64,000 nucleotides of DNA from Timema cristinae. Lineage: Eukaryota > Arthropoda > Insecta > Phasmatodea > Timematidae. The stretch spans positions 1-64,000 of the forward strand of contig JBCFYV010000233.1 in assembly GCA_039000515.1 (NCBI GenBank), read 5' to 3'. Both the position numbers and the translations under genes were made by a program. The notes under the pieces were generated by a model. The model had not been told where the DNA came from and searched no databases. It worked only from the letters and a program-made list of their open reading frames with translations. Positions within the stretch are counted from its first letter, which is position 1; each line of letters starts with the position of its first letter. Below are positions 44,085-55,734 of this stretch, piece after piece.

Positions 44085-44178
44085 AGATAAACAATTGACT
44101 AAAGAACAGGGATTTGAACCCTGGTCATTCATCTCTACTCGCTAACTTCTGTACCTATTGAACCATCCAGGATTTCCT
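44085..44178 (-). repeat. tRNA-derived SINE head, second type
   Basis: Minus strand: A-box-like tggttcaataggtac and B box gggttcaaatcc about 50 nt apart. Acceptor arms do not pair, so it is not a working tRNA gene. Confidence 0.5.
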
Positions 44179-44292
44179 TGTCAGATCCATAACCCAAATA
44201 AACCTCTAGGCGTACTGGTGTAGATAAATACATTAAATACCAACACTTGTTACAAGTAGACCCTAATTATTCAATAAATAATAATATATGTA

Positions 44293-44420
44293 TCTGGTGA
44301 CCTGGTGGTCTAGGGGTAAGGTGTCGGAATTCTGATTTAGGGTCCAGGGTTCAATCCTCGGTCTCAGTACAGATTTATCTGATTGCCAAATCCTTCCTTC
44401 ACCTCTGATAGAAGTTTATT
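44293..44420 (+). repeat. tRNA-derived SINE head, third type
   Basis: Plus strand: A box tggtctaggggtaagg (about 44304) and B box gggttcaatcctc (about 44348), followed by a pyrimidine-rich body. No 3' tail like that of the main family. The ends do not pair as a tRNA would. Confidence 0.55.
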
Positions 44421-44500
44421 AATCACGATGGTTACATAGCTTGTTTATTAGTCATGTGGTTTTAAACTGATGATATGGATATATGTGTGTATGTGTTTAA

Positions 44501-47375
44501 CCTCCTCAGACCCAGGATTTTTTTTTCTCTATTCCACAATTTTTTTTTAAATTATAGTTTAAAGGGCACTTTGGAATAGTAGAAAAATACAAAAAAAAAT
44601 ATTTTCACCAGGGACCAAGGTGAAACCATATGTCCCCTTACGGGGACGTTGGGCCTCCATGCGTAAGATGTAAACACGTGTTGAATTCACAAGATTTTAA
44701 AATTGTAAAGGCAACAGAGGACTTTTAACTGTGCAATTGATACACTCACATGTATTTTGAAAATTCATTTAATATATTTGGACACACAACTTCTTATTTT
44801 ACATAATTTACTCTCAAAACACCATGCTACTAAATATTTTTTGTAATTATGAAACAACTAAAAGGTTTTAGTGGTATTATGGTGTATTTTCTTATAACAA
44901 ACTAAAATCTAATGTTATACTATAACAAAATTTTCACAATGAACATTATTTTATAAGATTTCAAAAATACTTTTGTCATAACTTTTTTTTCCATTTTTTG
45001 TAGTTCATAGCTCATGGTACAGCTTAAAGCAATTTCTGGTTTCCTGCAAGCACAGGAATACTTTACACATAGAGCAAAAAACTCTGGCCTTGTTAGCATT
45101 ACACCCAGGCAGCCGGCATCTATTCTTTTTCACAGGAGTTGGAAACTCTGGCATGTGAAGAACATGTTTTTTTCTCAACTCATCTGCAGGATGTGGGACA
45201 AATGCTCTGGAACGCTTTGGTGTTGGTTCTTCATTGTCATCTTGAGGTGTGTTGCTAAGTCTATCATCAGGTACATAAGAATAGATTAGATGCTCTTCAT
45301 ATTTGACTCTTAAGTCAAGATAGTCGAGGATATCTTTTCGTGGAGTTTTCAAGGATGCTTGATCACGGCGATATTCAATCCAGGCAGCAGCAATTGACAT
45401 ATCAATAAGATGCATGATAAGACGCACTGTCCACTTTTTTGTTCGTGCACTTATGCAATACATACTGATAACACGATCCAAAAAATCCACTCCACCCATA
45501 TTCTCATTGTATGACTTGACAATTGCAGGCCTCTTCACCATGATATACTGGTTATCTTTCTTTGACCAACGTCGGCATTGGTCGTTTGGCGTCACTCCCT
45601 CTTTACTAGAAATTAATGTGACAGGTCGATTGTCAAACCATTTGACTATTGCAATCTGACCATCACTTCTAACAGCCTGGTCAATGGATCCTCTACCCTC
45701 CTTTTTTATCGCATTGTCACTTGTTAGACCACAGCCTGAGGGTATGCGGCCTTTTTGAATTGTACCAGTCCCCTGAACTTGTGCTTTGATATGGAGTGCA
45801 TCTAAAAGTGATACAGATGTGAAATACCTGTCCATATAAATAGTTATGCCTGGTGGAAGGGTTTCAGAGAGGCGAAGAACTGCCTTCCCACCTATATCAA
45901 TACCTTGATATGCATCATCATCTATTATCTTGTCACCCTTACCTTGATACAGAAAAAGTCTAAGGGTAGGCCATCAGTGGCTGTTGCTACAAAGTTTTTT
46001 AGTCCACAGGGATTTGGTTTTCCCTTGATGTATTGACGTGACGCTACATGGCCCCAAAAAGGGATCATCTGCTCGTCAATTGATACTTGCAGAGGTCTAG
46101 GGTTGAGACGACAACCATTCCTAACAATCTGAATGAAAGGATAGGCTTTCCAGAATTTGTTGGATTGTTTCTCTTCATCTGTTACTTTAGAATCATCTCT
46201 TATCTTTAGATTGTTTCTAATACTAAAATACCTATTTCTTGACATACTGTCTGCAATAACTGCAATACGAGTTTTTTTAGCCCAGTACATTCTAATTCTT
46301 GGAAACTTTAAATATGACATGATTACTGTGATTCCGATAAAACATCTCATTTCTTCAACAGAACAATTTAATGTTCTCCCCGTGTCAGCTAGGTGTCTTT
46401 GGTTTGTATACGGACATAATAATTCAAATACATCATTTGGTATGTATTTACTCACATAATCGTGGGGTGGCAAGTTAACAGCATTCCCTGGTGTCACTTC
46501 ATGGTCAGGTGCTGGTGGTAGGGGGAGAAAATCAATCGTTTTCTTCCAGAATTGTCTTCTGCTAGTTGGGCTACTCAAAGGCTGATCAGCCACACTATCA
46601 TTATCATCTTCATCATCAGAACTCTCTTGATTTTGATTTTCTGAATCATGGACTGTAAATGTGGGATCATCGCCTTCATCGTCTGAGATCTCCAAATCAG
46701 ATACATTCCCGTCTATTTCAGCATTCACAAATTCAATGAAGGCAGTTGTGTCTGCGAGAAAATAAAATAAAAAGCATTGTAGTGTAATTTTTGTAAAAAA
46801 TATTATTTACATTTGAAACCTTAATAAAAATTAATTTCACTTTAAAAAAAGTATTGACACTTTGTGAAACTAAAAAGAGCACATACATTCAGCTATCAGG
46901 CTGAACAATAATAAAAATAGAATAAAAATAAGTAAGAAAAACTGGAATAATCTTTACAGATCTTACACATTGGAAACCAATGTACCCTACAGGGGACATA
47001 GGAAAATAATAGCATGTGGTGAAGACTATCTACTTGATTTTGAACCAACTAAATTGATCATAGATTAGTTATATATTTAAAAGTATTATTACATGCTTTA
47101 ATAGAGACACATTATAAAAAAAACGAAATTAAAAAATTACTTACTTGTCTCCGCGCCAACAAAAGCACGCTTTCTTGGGGCAGCCATTTTCTCAATGTCT
47201 TCTGAAGAATAAATATCAAGCTCTTGAATTTTTTTTTATCTCAACACGTGCTGCCATCTATCCTCTAAGCGTCGAAACCCATTCCAGGTTGACCAACAAA
47301 CTTATCTCGCCGCCAGAAATTTATAAACAATGTACTGTACAATGTCGCCTGTAGGGGACGCTGGGACTGAGGAGG
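44501..47375 (-). mobile_element. piggyBac transposon (2.88 kb) with TTAA duplications
   Basis: Flanked by TTAA at 44497-44500 and 47376-47379. Ends match as inverted repeats: cctcctcagacccag at left and cctcctcagtcccag read from the right. Subterminal gtccccttacggggac (44634) and cctgtaggggac (47349), with cctacaggggac near 46986, look like repeated transposase binding sites. It contains one transposase gene with a small 5' exon. Confidence 0.95.
45005..47187 (-). pseudogene. piggyBac transposase, two exons, single frameshift
   Basis: Exon 1 (47187-47145) begins MAAPRKRAFVGAE and ends at donor ACAA|GTAAGT. Exon 2 starts at 46751 after cgcag. An acidic N-terminus (SDLEISDDEGDD) precedes the core. 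Catalytic acidic residues lie in SIDEQMIPFWG, YMDRYFTSVSLLDAL and NMGGVDFLDR. A C-terminal cysteine-rich zinc domain (CRLPGCNANKARVFCSMC) ends it at 45005. The frame is broken once, at a T-run near 45955, one base short of the frame that follows. Otherwise it is full length (about 590 codons) with no stop, so it is either a very young pseudogene or a sequence error. Confidence 0.9.
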
Positions 47376-47379
47376 TTAA

Positions 47380-50300
47380 ATATCATCAGTTCTAATGGTT
47401 AAACAATAGTATAGGCCTATCATTTTAAAGCTTCCCCATGTAAATAAAAATAAAGTGTGTATATTTTGATTATTTTTTTAAATAATGTGGTTTATTTAAA
47501 TGAACAAAAATTAAATATTTTTAATAGTAAAATTATGTTTTAAAATTAAAAGACTTATTTTGTAGTTATTTAGTTGAAAAACATAAGCTGTTTTTAAAGT
47601 TCACATTCTCACATTGGCTGTTTTTAAAGTTCACATTTTTACATAAGTTGTTTTTAGAGTTCACTCTCTTTGATGGTGAAAATCCAAATGATGATGTTTC
47701 TTTTAACATACTATTAAAAAGGAAAATCATATTCTTAAATTGAAAACTAAAAGTATTTATCTTTCACCTATAATATAAAAAAGGGAAAAGTATGCCATAC
47801 AATATATATAGAAAGAGAGGATCAAACGAAATGGTGGATGTTAATAATTTCACATTTAAAACAATTTACGGTAAATTTTGGAACACACAAGAAACTGATG
47901 TTACCTGAAAATTATTGTTAATTGTTTTACTTGCAATTTTTTTGTTCTTAGGCCTTTTCATTATCTTCTATTTTCAATTATTATTTTCAAAACAAGATAC
48001 CCTGGGCGTTTCTTTGGCATTTCATTCATTTAGATCTTGTTCTTTTAAGTGACTGTACTAAAAGTCACCCTAGAGAGCAATTTGATAATTTTGTGATACT
48101 TAGCTTTCCTGTGGGAATGTATTTAATTTTTTATTAAATCATGCAGCTCAGACTCTAAAATGTTATTTTTAAAGGCTAATATTACCATAAAACTATTTTA
48201 GTTTGTAATATTATTAATTAATGTTATCACAAATTGATGTGTGGTGTTTATCCACAGGATCAGACCTGATGGCTGAATTAAATTCAATTAAGTGAAAAAT
48301 GACAACTTGGACTGTTATGAATGTGAGAAAATGTGTTTTGGAGTGATTGGCTATACGGGGATAAATGACGGTGTCGTGAAGGTCACTGTGGGTGTGGACA
48401 GGTGTCATCCAGTAAAGTGAAGTTGAACGGTATTCGTTACAGAGTATAAGTCAAAATATATCAGTTTCTCATGCTTGTATCATGTATAACATAGTCTCTA
48501 GTGATTGCTCTCGTATCTAGGGCCATGTTTCCCCACTTGTTGGTGTATTGGGTGTGTGTTAAGAATTAGGTTTACTTGGATATAACATTGAAATGACCTT
48601 CAGATTTAAAGGCAACTTGTAACTGGTGGTTAGGTAGTTTCTCACCTCCTAGTTTTGTGGACAACTGAGAAGAGAAAGAGACAATGAGTTGGGTGGGGAT
48701 GTTGAATTTTGGCATTGAGCTACAGCTTATTAGTTTCATGGAAATACCTGAAATCTCTTTACTTTTCCTGAGGATAGTAATTTTACCTACTTGTTAACTT
48801 CAGGTAAAATAAAAGAGTAATATTTATATTAGATATTCATTCATATAAATTTTTCCAAATGTAATCCATATTTAAAATAATGTAAGGACAATAGGTAGGT
48901 ATAAATAAATAAAAACCATTTTGGAGTGGTTATGGAACTAGTGAAGCATTTATTCATTTAGAATGTAATGTAACAAACATGACTAATACATTTTTATTTG
49001 ATAAATTTAGCTATACATTTAAATAACTTAGCCAAAACTAACCACAAACACACTATTAAAGTAGCTTATTACATATAATTAATTGATTAAAAATATACAT
49101 TTCTTTTTTGTTTAATAATTCAAGTGAGACAGGTTCACTTTGACATGTTTATTGTCCAGTTTGATACTTTACCAAAAGTAAAATCCCGTTAAATTGAATC
49201 AACAACAGTATTTTTGTGTTTTTTCTTCCAAATTTGTACTCAATATGTTGAACCTTTTTAAACTCAAAATATCCATAAAATCTAATGGTTACATTTTAAT
49301 ATTCATTGCACACAAAATGTTTTAACAAATAGTTTGGTCCCATAAACTAGTAGTTTTTTTTCTATGAACGCCTAAACATACCAAAAATAGCTGCTAATAC
49401 TTGAAATGTAACCACTATTGATGAACAAGATTTAGTTTAAAATTTATCGAAACAAAGTTTTGTGTCAGCCACATTAAATATGTAAGAAAATTTTAACGTT
49501 TTTGATAGTGTTTATTCAGTTAATAAGAGCAGCAAATAAAAATCAATCATTTTATGACTATAACTTATAAGGCTTAACTTAAGTATTCTGAATGTCCTTT
49601 GGATATGATAATACAATCTTTCATACTTGGTACTTTGTGGCCCAGTTTCACAAAAACTATGACTATAATAGATCGCAAGAAATGGATTTAAAACAAATTT
49701 AAAAAAAAAAGTGTTTTAAGATACATGATTCTTAGATTTTCTGGCCTAAATCACATTCTCATTTTTAACTTAGAGTCCTCTAAATTATATAATTTGCGAA
49801 AATGTCTTTGAAAATATCACAAAACATTCGTTCTTATGGATAATACTAATTTTTAAGCGCCTCTATTAATACTTAAAAATCATACTTTATTTAAACTTAT
49901 TTTATACTGTAAATTTGTGGAGTCTCTACCCCCCCCCCCCTCCCCCCCAATGCTTTGGATACACTTAGCTCTCTAGATTTATGCCAAACATAAACAATCG
50001 TAACATAACCATCACTTAAAGTAATGCAATTAGTGGTTTGAGTTATGATTAGATTATTTTTATAATTTAATTGTTTTTAGTAATTTGGGGCCAGATCTAA
50101 CTAATATTTGTGGCCCAATAAATATGTTTCCCAGGAATTATTTACTATAGGCTACTATTAATAGCTAGTAAATACATATGCCCTTTCCCCCTAGGCAACA
50201 AGTATATGCCTGCAATTTTATTTATCATGCAAAACACTTCCTAAATATCAATTTTAGACAAAATATTTAAAACTATATAAAAAATGTATTTTCATAAATC

Positions 50301-51617
50301 TTTGTCAGTAAACTACTCTAATTTTGGGGGCTTAAAAATACCTCAAGGTATTACCATAATTTAATATCAAAATATTTAAGTTTAAAAGAAATCTAAAACT
50401 CCTCAAGGTGTTACCATAATATATGTATTATATATATATTAAAGTTTGAAAGAAATCCATCAAATCATTTTCGTTTGAGCTCCAGAGACATACAGACAGG
50501 AAAGGGGTCAGATAGAAGAAAAAATACACCTTTTAGTTTTCGAGGTCACATAAAACGCAATGATCAAACATAAATTCGAGGTTGAAAATGTTCATGATCC
50601 CAAAGCAAAAATTGTTGGGTTTTTTTGGCGACAAACGACAACTATCTCTATGTTTCAAAATATTTTAGTAACGTTTCACCTAGTTAGGCTAGTAGCTCTA
50701 AGAAGTGAAACAAAATCCTTAAAATTTGAATCAAAAACAACTTTTGTTAATTTTATAGGACAAATATGCCTAACTAATACTACCTTTTTTATTAATATGA
50801 CATATCATACTTACCCTAAGGATTCCCTCTCATAAAAAAATCCTTTGGAAAGCAATGCTAGTAATATTCAATATATATTATTTCATACAACCACCTGTTG
50901 TGAAAAGAAATGCATTCCTTTTATCTTAAAAAACCTAAATTATGTTAAAACAAAACAATAGAAATACTTAAATCCTGAAAGTTATTGTAATATATGTACA
51001 CTATAATAAAGGTTTCATTATCTCTATTAACAATACACAACACTAAATTAATTCTACATACTATTATTTCAACTAAAAAAATATAGTAGAAATGCAGTCG
51101 TTATTGCACTCATTACATTACTGTTATGAATTGTTATGCTACAATATTTCAATGTACGATTTCGTATCTAATATTATTAAACAAATAAATGGCAAAGTTG
51201 GGGAAATATATATACATACACACACCACTAATAATATTTACATATACACTCAATGATACTTAATAAATATTGAATAATTATACATAGACAAATCTGATAT
51301 GAAACTTGTTACAACTAATTTCAGAGTTAAAATACAAAGAAAAATATGTGCTATACCTCTCCAATATTTGCAGTAGAACATCAAATGGCACACATTTTTG
51401 TAAAGCCATGTTATTTTAGATAATCATGCGTTCATTGAGAAATAACTCTATTTAGAAAAGTTGCTATACCATCATTGATAACGCTTTCAAAACATTTAAA
51501 AATAGTTTATTATTATCATCATTAATTAATGACATCTTGTTCAATATTGTTCAATAATTCAATGTGATTTCACTGTAAATACATACCTAGTTCAAAATAA
51601 TAGCTGAATAATTCTTA
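47380..51617. other. 4.2 kb of AT-rich DNA without recognised genes
   Basis: Three direct copies of a ~30-bp unit (ctgtttttaaagttcaca) lie at about 47588-47662. A C-run (about 49930-49949) and an inverted family A fragment (about 50270-50600) are also present. All ORFs are short and without domain signal. This may be the least disturbed host spacer in the window. Confidence 0.45.
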
Positions 51618-51838
51618 GGCCCGTATGCAAGAACGAGTAGGAGAAAAGGCGGAGGACAGTTGATTTGCTTGCTAGGACGAGCGCACGGGCGCGTGCTTGA
51701 GAATACTCGAAGGTAGGTCCCGACCAACTTTCTCCGTTACTCCTATACCTTATACACAGGGCTACTCCGGCGCTGCACGCATGAGCAATATAGAGATGTC
51801 ACACATCTGTTATTATTGTTTTGTGTTGTCAAGAAAAT

Positions 51839-52900
51839 ATGGCGCTACATGACTACCGGATTGTCACGTATTTAGACGTTATTGACGACTATTTTGAAGA
51901 AGAGGCTAATAAAGTTGTTGTGATTTAACGGAGGCATGTTAGGGATTTCCAGGATACCTGTTAGGCTTATTCTGACGAACAATTTCGTAAAAGATTTTCT
52001 ATTTTAGAAGGAAGTTGCATGGCAAGATATCTTCCCTATGTTGTAAATTGACAATCCTGAAACACAACGATGACTTCCACTGCTTCATTTACAACAAATG
52101 TTGACCACCCTTCAGTTTTATGCCACGGAAGGCTTACAAGTAAGTTAATACCAAATTATAAATATACTTTTTTTTTAAATTGTATTATTTATTATTACTA
52201 AACTTACAAAAAACATGGTTAATAACAGGTTTTTTTTAGAATGAACCACTAATTTAAATTTTTGGATTGAATACATTAATAAATTTTCATGTTTGTTTTT
52301 ATAATGTGTTATTTAAGATTAATTTAGCATCAGCATATAAGTTTATTTTATATTAGGACTTGTATTATTTACTGACAACATATTTCTTCCATTGTTTTTT
52401 ATAATGTAATTGAAGCAATTAGGCTAATTGATTGTTTTGTGACTTACAGTAGCTATTGGGATTTTGGTTGACATTTAATATTGATTTTTTGTATGTATAT
52501 AAAATCCAAAATAACCTTACCTCTAAAAAAATCACAGTAGGTCCTAAGACATATTTATTCTTATAATTTTGTAAAATTGGCTAGTAACTTTGTTCTTCCA
52601 TTTTTAGATTGTTGGCGGAGAAATGTAGGCCTACAATGTTGACCAGTCAACGATATCGTGTGTCGTCAAGAAAATATCAATTTGGTTGGCCCAAAACATG
52701 CAACATGTGATGTGGTTTCCCACCACAGAAGCTGAACTGGGAGCTTTGCGAGTGCTGTTCTATGACAAGGCCAACTTCCCTGGAGTTTTATATCGAAGAG
52801 ACTGCACCCACATCCCTGTCCAGAGCCCCGGGGGTCCATCTGAGAGTCTGGGCTTCACCACATGGACTATTACAGTTGGAACCTTATTAAAATCATTGTG
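51839..52900 (+). pseudogene. Harbinger transposase, N-terminal and middle exons only
   Basis: N-terminal exon: ATG 51839 (MALHDYRIVTYLDVIDD) with TAA at 51925, then a later frame with SDEQFRKRFSILEGS. The second exon starts at 52608 after tttttag: an in-frame TAG in a TAGGCCTA motif, then NVDQSTISCVVKKIS and FYDKANFPGVLYRRDCTHI. The CIDC motif of other copies reads RRDC here. The DDE exon expected next is absent. It shares its acceptor position with copy A (24113). Confidence 0.8.
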
Positions 52901-53335
52901 GCGGGCGAATCAAAACATCGGTAATGTTACTATATAGCTGGTTCCATGTTCCGTTAGAAATAGACTTCTTGTCTAAACACACGTACCAAATGTGGACATC
53001 TTTCATCTAACACACTTTCTATCCATCATCTTGACCTTACAGACCTCTAATGAGGTGGAGAATGGTGGGAACTAGCAGGTTAACACTGCTCATTTTGATG
53101 CTAAATGTATCTCCCAATGAGAGAGAGGAAAATAATATTTTCGTTCTACTCAGCAGAGTAGATTTTTAATCCCTTTATGCTAAGGTGGATGTATTGTTAC
53201 TTAAATTCAACTCTAGATTCTTACATTTTAAACTTACTAGTAAGAAATCCACACACAACAATATTTATAGCAAAGTACACACACAATTAGTTGTACCATC
53301 TTTATCGCCGATCGTATACACAATCCTGTCGGTTT

Positions 53336-53573
53336 AGCACTGTCATACTACCTGGTCAGGTTATATGCATACATACTGTATACACTGTTTCTGGGATGAG
53401 GAAGTTTGGATTAAAAAATGTATACACATTTGCAAGGAGAAAGGGAAAAAACCATTTACGAAAGACCACCCTCGTTAGACTTGCGTGGGATTCAAACCAT
53501 GATCTCCCCATCTTCAGCAGTCTAGTTTTTTTGTGAGTTTGATATTTTAGACCATGTGGCCACAAAAGTGAAT
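53336..53573 (-). repeat. SINE copy inside Harbinger, minus strand
   Basis: Tail agcactgtcatactacctgg at left, B-box complement near 53492, head with gaccatgtggccac at right. Nearly full length. Confidence 0.75.
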
Positions 53574-53936
53574 TATTTATTTTAGTGTTTATACTTGCAA
53601 TATCAAGATATAAACTTTACACAGACTGTAGTGGCAGGCCATGATACACTCCGTGCCAAGCATGACGGAACATAATACAAGCTGCTCTGACACTGATCGT
53701 TAGAGAGAACATAATATCATGTTTATATTATAAATATTGTGTGTTAAAAACCATGATTATTGTGCTCCTTGCCAGTGAGAGCTAATAAATAATTTTGAAA
53801 TCGACTTTTAATTTTCTTTTACTGATACTGGAGTTGTAAACCTGGATGTTTTCCTGCCTCAGATTACAGGTACGGTAACCAAGCATGTTGACACCAAAGT
53901 GCCATAGTAATAATAATGTATTAGAGATTTTTTTTT

Positions 53937-54185
53937 AGCACTACATCTTATTACCCATTTGGGTTGTACGCCTAAATACTAATTACACTAGGTAATGTGT
54001 TGGGAATATGAAAGGTTGAATTTAGATGAAGTGAACCCACATTTGTGTGGAGGGAGTGAAAAACCATTAAAGGAAAATTCACCTCAGTTCACTCGACCGA
54101 GATTCAAACCTCAAATCTTCCTGTCCTCGGTGGTCTAGCTCAACACAAAAGTAGCGTGTTAGCCAACTACACCACCGAGGTGGGT
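53937..54185 (-). repeat. Full-length SINE inside Harbinger, minus strand
   Basis: Tail agcactacatcttattaccc at left, body acccacatttgtgtggaggg, B-box complement cgaccgagattcaaacc, A-box complement ccaactacaccaccgaggtg at right. 249 bp, like the copy at 58989. Confidence 0.85.
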
Positions 54186-55700
54186 TTAGTGTTGATCATG
54201 TTATATGATTTGTAACACATTTAGTGAATATGTTGTATGCAATAATGTTGAAGTTCAATTCAATATAATAGGAACGTATACAAACCAAAATAATTTGACC
54301 TTAACCACTATTAAATTCCCACTAACTTTAATACTTACCAGGCAAATATTGGAAGAAGGCCTGATGATTCAAATAACATTTATTTAGAAAAGCTCATGGC
54401 TGTATCTCATTATGCATTTATTTTCTTGATAAAAATCTGTATAATATATTATTTAATAATGCTAAGTTCAGTGAAAGTGATTGATATTTCATAAAATATT
54501 TTTGATGTATTTAATTAAACTTATCTATGACATAATTGGACAGATTCTACCAGACAAAATTACAATTTATATAATATAACTCTAATAACTATAATATAAC
54601 TTGTCCCTTTTTATGTCTCTATCCACCTTTTCTTTACCTTCTTCAAAATATAATTTATTTAATATAATATTAAAAATAATTTCTAAGTGTTGTTTGTGAG
54701 CCCATATTATTAAGACAAACTACTGGATATATCTTCGGCTTGTGGTACAAACAGATGCTCAAATTTGGACCTTGGGATGAAAAATAATAAACCACCCTGC
54801 TAAGGAATGGAAATAATTATAATCATTTTTCCACAGTCAGTTTATTTTAAAAGATAAACACTAGAGAATGGCCAGACAAAAAAATATATATATAAATTGT
54901 CAAAATTTAATTTGCGATGCTGAATGAAGATACCTGCAGTCCTTAGCAACAACATAAGTGGTTAACATAAAAAACAGGAAATCAAGTACCCCAGAGACCC
55001 TCCAGAGCAGAAGTGGAAAGTTCCCTAATCACTTTATAACATAAGAATGTAGATATATTTACATTTTATAGGTTAATACAGGGTGATCGATCTCAACACA
55101 ATGGATATTGGAAATTGTAATTTTACTACACATCACTTAAAAATAACTCTAATATGAATATTGTTTTTAACAAATGGGAAAATGTTGGTAATTTTATAAA
55201 TTCTAGAGCCGAAATATCTAGGCTCAATTCTTAAGTCCTATAATTTTATGTTTCATAATTTGAGACATAATAGCAGGTTAAATGTATAAAATATTAATAA
55301 ACAGTAATTTACTATGTAAAATTATTATAAAATACCTAGCTATAACAGGTCTATATAAAGAGATAAAGGTTGTTTATCAATCGGAACATTTAAACATAGT
55401 AAACAAAAGTGTTTTCAAAAAATTGAATATGGTGTTTTTGTTTATAGGCCTGCTTTCTTGGTAAAAAAAATCAGGTTATGGTATTTATTATTCAAGAGAA
55501 ATAGATCCATCACAAAAATGTCAACAGTAATCAACAAAGATTCCTAACCTTAGGTCTAACTACGCAGCAGCAACCTAATGTTCATCTGTCAGAGCTCACT
55601 CTAAATTCAACACTTTCTAGTTCATCAAAGAGAGAATTGATTCACTTGAATGCAGATATAAAGATAATACTAGCGTTAACAATAAATGTGGAAATATTAT
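54186..55700. other. AT-rich interior of Harbinger element
   Basis: No coding signal seen. The catalytic transposase exon should lie in this interval and does not, so an internal deletion or strong decay is likely. Confidence 0.45.
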
Positions 55701-55734
55701 AATTGTTTAGAATGTTTTGTCAACTATTTTACAT

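Noticed and set aside
53291..53565. ORFs of 81 and 69 codons
   Set aside because: Both run through a SINE copy in opposite directions.
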